From Brevundimonas goettingensis (GTDB lineage Bacteria > Pseudomonadota > Alphaproteobacteria > Caulobacterales > Caulobacteraceae), in assembly GCF_017487405.1 (NCBI RefSeq), contig NZ_CP062222.1:1101001-1165000 (forward strand): a DNA stretch of 64,000 nt, read 5' to 3'. The notes beneath the pieces are model-generated. The model made no database searches. It saw only the letters and a program-made list of their open reading frames with translations, and was not told the DNA's origin. Positions 60,665 through 64,000 of the stretch are shown in pieces. A program made the position numbers and the translations under genes. Position 1 is the stretch's first letter, and each line of letters starts with the position of its first letter.

Positions 60665-61984
60665 ATGACTGAGACGAAACGCGGCGGGATCCCGCTTCAC
60701 TGGCTGATGCTGATCGGGTTCGTGGTCGGTCTGGCCGGGGGCCTGGCGGCCAACTTCTACGTCGACCCCGAAGCCGCCTGGCTGACGACGCTCGTCGCGG
60801 TCGCGGGCACCATCGGCCAGCTGTTCCTGAAGCTGCTGTTCATGATGGTCATCCCCCTGCTGTTCTCGGCCCTCGTGATCGGGGTCGCCGAGATGGGCGA
60901 TCTGAAGTCGCTGGGACGGGCGGGGATCAAGACCCTGTTGCTGACCATCGTGGTCTCGGGCATCGCCGTGGTCATCGGCCTGGGCATGGTCAACTTCTTC
61001 CGCCCCGGCGACGGCGTCGCTCCGGAAGTCGCCGCCAAGCTGATGCAGCAAGGCGCAGAGGGCGCGGCGGCCATCGTCGACAAGGCCCCGGCCAGCGTCC
61101 AGTTCGACCAGTTCTTCCTCGATCTGGTGCCCTCGAACGTGTTCACGGCGGCGTCGGAGAACCAGATCCTGCCGGTGATGATCTTCGCCCTGTTCTTCGG
61201 CATCGGCCTGGTGATGGCGCAGTCCAAGGCCACCGACCAGCTTCAGCGGACCATCGAGGGCCTGCTGGAGGTCACGATGAAGCTGATCAACCTCTTCATC
61301 AAACTGGCCCCGCTGGCCATCGCCTGCCTGATGTTCAAGCTGGCCGCCGTGTTCGGCTGGGACCTGCTGGTGCGTCTGGCGGCCTATGTGGCGGTCGCCG
61401 TGGGCGCGATGCTGATCCACATGTTCGTGGTCTATCCGCTGGTCGTCTGGATCGGCGGCGGCATGTCGCCGTTCCGATTCTTCAAGGGCGTGCGCGAGCC
61501 CATGGTCGTGGCCTTCTCGACCGCCTCGTCCAACGCCGCCCTGCCGGTGTCGCTGAAGGCGGCCGAGACCGAGCTGGGCCTGCCGCGCAAGATCGCCCGC
61601 TTCGTCCTGACCGTCGGCGCCACCGCCAACCAGAACGGCACCGCCCTGTTCGAGGGCGTCACTGTCCTGTTCCTGGCCCAGTTCTTCCACATCGACCTGA
61701 CGATCGGTCAGCAGGTGCTGGTCATGCTGGTCTGCATCCTCGGCGGCGTCGGCACGGCGGGCGTCCCTGCCGGTTCGCTGCCGGTGGTGGCGATGATCCT
61801 GGTCATGGTGGGCGTGCCCGCCGAGGGTATCGGCCTGATCCTGGGCGTCGACCGTTTCCTCGACATGTGCCGCACGACGCTGAACGTCACCGGCGACCTG
61901 GTGCTGGCCACGGTGGTCTCGCGCGGCGAGAGCGACGACTCGGTCGCGGCCGATGCGGAAGAGCCGGAGCCGGTCGGGGCCTAA
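60665..61984 (+). CDS. Dicarboxylate/amino-acid:cation symporter (DAACS family)
   Basis: A 439-residue secondary transporter of the GltP/DctA family. It has eight membrane segments and two re-entrant hairpins. The substrate signature is SSNAALPVSL (serine-rich loop, about residues 280-289), followed by ANQNGTALFEG (TM7, an N-x-x-G-T pattern) and GGVGTAGVPAGS with the second hairpin. The aspartate in LGVDRFLDMCRTTLNVTGD is conserved. Substrates of relatives include glutamate, aspartate, succinate and serine. It follows the amino-acid-binding lipoprotein by 51 bases on the same strand. Its stop shares four bases with the convergent sulfurtransferase. Confidence 0.92.
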   Translation: MTETKRGGIPLHWLMLIGFVVGLAGGLAANFYVDPEAAWLTTLVAVAGTIGQLFLKLLFMMVIPLLFSALVIGVAEMGDLKSLGRAGIKTLLLTIVVSGIAVVIGLGMVNFFRPGDGVAPEVAAKLMQQGAEGAAAIVDKAPASVQFDQFFLDLVPSNVFTAASENQILPVMIFALFFGIGLVMAQSKATDQLQRTIEGLLEVTMKLINLFIKLAPLAIACLMFKLAAVFGWDLLVRLAAYVAVAVGAMLIHMFVVYPLVVWIGGGMSPFRFFKGVREPMVVAFSTASSNAALPVSLKAAETELGLPRKIARFVLTVGATANQNGTALFEGVTVLFLAQFFHIDLTIGQQVLVMLVCILGGVGTAGVPAGSLPVVAMILVMVGVPAEGIGLILGVDRFLDMCRTTLNVTGDLVLATVVSRGESDDSVAADAEEPEPVGA

Positions 61985-62817
61985 CCGACCACCACCGGCG
62001 TGTCGTCGCGACCGCCCCATTCGGCCCAGGAGCCGTCGTAGACGGCGCTGTCGCGGCCCAACTCTGCGAGAGCCAGGGTCAGGATGGCGGCCGAGACGCC
62101 CGAGCCGCAACTGGTGATGATGGGGCCCTCAAGGTCGAGGCCGACGTCTGCGAACCGGGCCGACAGGGCCTCGCCGCGCAGCATCAGCCCGTCCTCTGCC
62201 AGCAGGGTCTTGAAGGACAGGTTGAGCGCCCCGGGCATATGGCCGGAGCGCAGGCCCGGACGCGGCTCGGCAGCCTCGCCCCGGAAGCGGGCTTCGGGGC
62301 GGGCGTCGACGATCTGGGCGTCGCCCGTCAGGGCGGCCAGCACCGTGGGCAGGTCGGCGACGTCGCCGGTGCGGGGCGTGGCGGTGAACAGGGCAGGCGT
62401 CGGCGCGGTCGCGGCGCCGCTCTCGACTGTGCGGCCCTCGGCGGTCCAACGCGGCAGGCCGCCGTCCAGCACCCGCACGTCCTTCGCCCCCATCAGCCGG
62501 AAGGTCCACCAGACGCGCGGCGCCGAGAACAGGCCCGCCGTGTCATAGACCACCACCGTGTCGCCCTCCGACACGCCCAGAGCGCCCGCGGCCTCGGCGA
62601 AGGCGTCCGGCGTCGGCAGCATATGGGGCAGGGGGCTGGAATGGTCCGAGACCCCTTCCAGATCGAACCAGACGGCGCCGGGGATGCGGGCCTCAAGGTG
62701 CTCGGCCGAGGCGTCACGCCCGTCCAGATGCCAGCTGGCGTCGATGATCCTGAGCGACGGATCGCCGAGGCGGGCGGCGAGGTCGGCGGTGGAGATGAGG
62801 GGGGAGGGTTGGGTCAT
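61981..62817 (-). CDS. sseA: 3-mercaptopyruvate sulfurtransferase (rhodanese family)
   Basis: A 278-residue enzyme of two rhodanese domains. The N-terminal inactive one has LRIIDASWHLDGRDASAEHLEARIPGAVWFDLEGVSD, and the C-terminal one carries the active cysteine in ITSCGSGVSAAIL (the CG-S-G-V loop typical of mercaptopyruvate rather than thiosulfate enzymes). It moves sulfur from 3-mercaptopyruvate to acceptors. The start at 62817 is the Met before QPSPLISTADLAARL; an earlier frame extension has no homology. It is divergent from lemA. Confidence 0.9.
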   Translation of the reverse strand: MTQPSPLISTADLAARLGDPSLRIIDASWHLDGRDASAEHLEARIPGAVWFDLEGVSDHSSPLPHMLPTPDAFAEAAGALGVSEGDTVVVYDTAGLFSAPRVWWTFRLMGAKDVRVLDGGLPRWTAEGRTVESGAATAPTPALFTATPRTGDVADLPTVLAALTGDAQIVDARPEARFRGEAAEPRPGLRSGHMPGALNLSFKTLLAEDGLMLRGEALSARFADVGLDLEGPIITSCGSGVSAAILTLALAELGRDSAVYDGSWAEWGGRDDTPVVVG

Positions 62818-62926
62818 GGATCGGAGATAGCCCTTCTCCTGCTCCATCACTATCGGGTGACGCCGATTTCACTATCCGCCGCCCGGGCCGCGCGCGATAC
62901 TCGGGGGGCCATCGAAGGAGAACTCC

Positions 62927-63496
62927 ATGCTGGGCATCGTCGTCGTCGTCGTCATCATCGCCGTGATCGGCTTCGTGATCATCGGGTCCTACAACCGGCT
63001 GGTGGCGCTGAACCAGAAGGCGGACCAGTCGTTCGCGGACATCGACGTCCAGCTGAAGCAGCGCAACGACCTGATCCCCAACCTGGTCGAGACGGTGAAG
63101 GGCTATGCCTCGCACGAGAGCGGCACGCTGGAGGCCGTCACCGCGGCCCGCGCGGCCGCCGCCGGGGCCACCACGGTTAATGAGAAGGTCGCCGCCGACA
63201 ACATGATGACCGGGGCGCTGGGGCGTCTGTTCGCCGTGTCGGAGGCCTATCCGGACCTCAAGGCCAACACCAACTTCCTGGAGCTGCAGCGCGAGCTGTC
63301 GGACATCGAGAACAAGCTGGCCGCCGCGCGCCGCTTCTTCAACAACGCCGTCGCCGAGTTCAACGCCGTGCGGGCCCAGTTCCCGACCGTCCTGATCGCC
63401 GGGATGTTCGGCTTCGGCGCGGACAAGCCCTTCTTCGCCGTGGACGCGACCGAGCGCGCCACGATGAACGCCGCCCCGCCGACGGTGAAGTTCTGA
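62927..63496 (+). CDS. lemA: LemA-family protein
   Basis: A 189-residue single-pass membrane protein. The N-terminal LGIVVVVVIIAVIGFVII (residues 2-19) is the anchor with the rest outside, a helical coiled coil: NQKADQSFADIDVQLKQRNDLIPNLVETVKGYASHE is the family signature. AEFNAVRAQFPTVLIAGMFGF follows. LemA is found beside M48 peptidases (as here) or related membrane protease genes; its role is unclear. The ATG follows GAAGGAGAACTCC. Confidence 0.94.
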   Translation: MLGIVVVVVIIAVIGFVIIGSYNRLVALNQKADQSFADIDVQLKQRNDLIPNLVETVKGYASHESGTLEAVTAARAAAAGATTVNEKVAADNMMTGALGRLFAVSEAYPDLKANTNFLELQRELSDIENKLAAARRFFNNAVAEFNAVRAQFPTVLIAGMFGFGADKPFFAVDATERATMNAAPPTVKF

Positions 63497-63507
63497 GGCC
63501 TCGATAG

Positions 63508-64000
63508 ATGGGCGGCGCGGTCGGTCTGCAGACCCACATCTGGGCCAACAACACCCGGTCGGTCATCCTGCTGGCGATGTTCCCGGTCCTGCTGGTCGGG
63601 CTGATCTTCGGCGTCCAGCTGATCGCCATGGGGCTGGGCCTGCTCCCCAACTCCGGGCGGGGGCTGGGCGACGACCTGGCCTATGCGGTCTCCATGCTGG
63701 GGGCGACCATCCCGCTGGCCATCGTCGTGGCGGGCGTCTGGTTCGTCATCGCCTGGTTCGGCAACCAGGCCATCATCGACGCCATGACCGGCGCGACCAA
63801 GGTCGAGCGCCGCGACATGCCCGAGCTCTATAACCTGCTGGAGAACCTGGCGATCTCGCGCGGGCTCAAGACCCCGACGCTGCGGATCATCGAGACCGAC
63901 GCGATGAACGCCTATGCCTCGGGCCTGCACGAGGGGCAGTACAGCGTCACCGTCACCCGGGGGCTGCTGAACGTGCTGGACCGCGACGAGGTCGAGGCCG
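63508..64000 (+). CDS. M48-family metallopeptidase, N-terminal part (cut by window end)
   Basis: The first 164 residues of a membrane metallopeptidase, running off the window. There are two membrane segments (SVILLAMFPVLLVGLIFGVQLIAM and SMLGATIPLAIVVAGVWFVIAWF), and then a cytoplasmic part, ATKVERRDMPELYNLLENLAISRGLKTPTLRIIETDAMNAYASGLHEGQYSVTVTRGLL. The latter matches the HtpX/M48 family before the zinc-binding H-E-x-x-H, which lies past the edge. It starts 11 bases after lemA, the usual lemA-M48 pairing. Confidence 0.9.
   Translation, partial: MGGAVGLQTHIWANNTRSVILLAMFPVLLVGLIFGVQLIAMGLGLLPNSGRGLGDDLAYAVSMLGATIPLAIVVAGVWFVIAWFGNQAIIDAMTGATKVERRDMPELYNLLENLAISRGLKTPTLRIIETDAMNAYASGLHEGQYSVTVTRGLLNVLDRDEVEA

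Noticed and set aside
59465..62110. 881-codon minus-strand frame across the binding protein and symporter
   Set aside because: The longest open frame in the window, but the product is Gln/His/Arg/Asp-rich low complexity, as expected opposite membrane protein codons.

Overview
The window is chromosomal DNA from a high-GC alphaproteobacterium. Gene content and order (spor-nagZ-scpA-scpB, xerD divergent from aroK-aroB, F0 ATP synthase genes atpI-atpB-atpE-b'-b separate from F1, SdpR-SdpI, two-domain cold-shock protein, NDUFS4-like subunit) and codon use point to the Caulobacterales, most likely Brevundimonas or a close relative. This assignment is inference from content; no 16S gene is present. 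Almost the whole window is ordinary housekeeping chromosome with very tight packing (many 1-4 base overlaps). I see no prophage, IS transposase, CRISPR array, rRNA operon or biosynthetic cluster.

Region by region: 1-5.7 kb has the end of pyruvate kinase, an orphan D12-type adenine methylase, RNase HII, 3-methyladenine glycosylase, the YgfZ folate protein and a family-9 glycosyltransferase. 5.7-11.4 kb has dihydroorotase coupled to a short TyrA-type dehydrogenase, a secreted hydrolase, an SdpR-SdpI pair, an SDR and an A-type Fe-S carrier. 11.4-21.4 kb has dgt, a SPOR protein, nagZ, scpAB, ispH, argS and an adenine/adenosine deaminase. 21.4-29.4 kb has an HSL-type esterase and the glycine-cleavage operon (promoter, tandem glycine riboswitch, gcvT, gcvH, gcvPA, an embedded exported-protein gene, gcvPB). 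30-32.7 kb is the F0 ATP synthase operon, ended by a clear intrinsic terminator. 33-42.8 kb has an Atm1-like ABC exporter, a response regulator pair, accA, a HicA/DUF1902 toxin-antitoxin candidate, xerD, aroK-aroB, a frameshifted acetyltransferase and two envelope proteins. 42.8-49.7 kb has tadA and a pseudouridine synthase whose 5' ends overlap, a TMEM175-type channel, rsmD, a TipA-like MerR regulator, rplM-rpsI, argC and a Tat-exported MsrB. 49.7-55.6 kb has PHA synthase with a coupled membrane protein, a lipoprotein, glpX and recJ. 55.6-64 kb has four tRNA genes (two identical tRNA-Glu, Pro, Arg), a double cold-shock protein, a DUF192 lipoprotein, an NDUFS4-like protein, metC, a solute-binding lipoprotein beside a dicarboxylate/amino-acid symporter, a sulfurtransferase, lemA and the start of an M48 protease.

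The most interesting material lies between genes or in small genes: four intergenic palindromic elements, one supplying the ribosome-binding site of the methylase within a perfect hairpin; a tandemly duplicated tRNA-Glu unit; a degenerate 42-base hairpin repeat beside tRNA-Arg; palindromes over the rplM promoter; and an exported adhesin-E-like gene translationally coupled on both sides inside the glycine-cleavage operon. No wholly new multi-gene system is evident.
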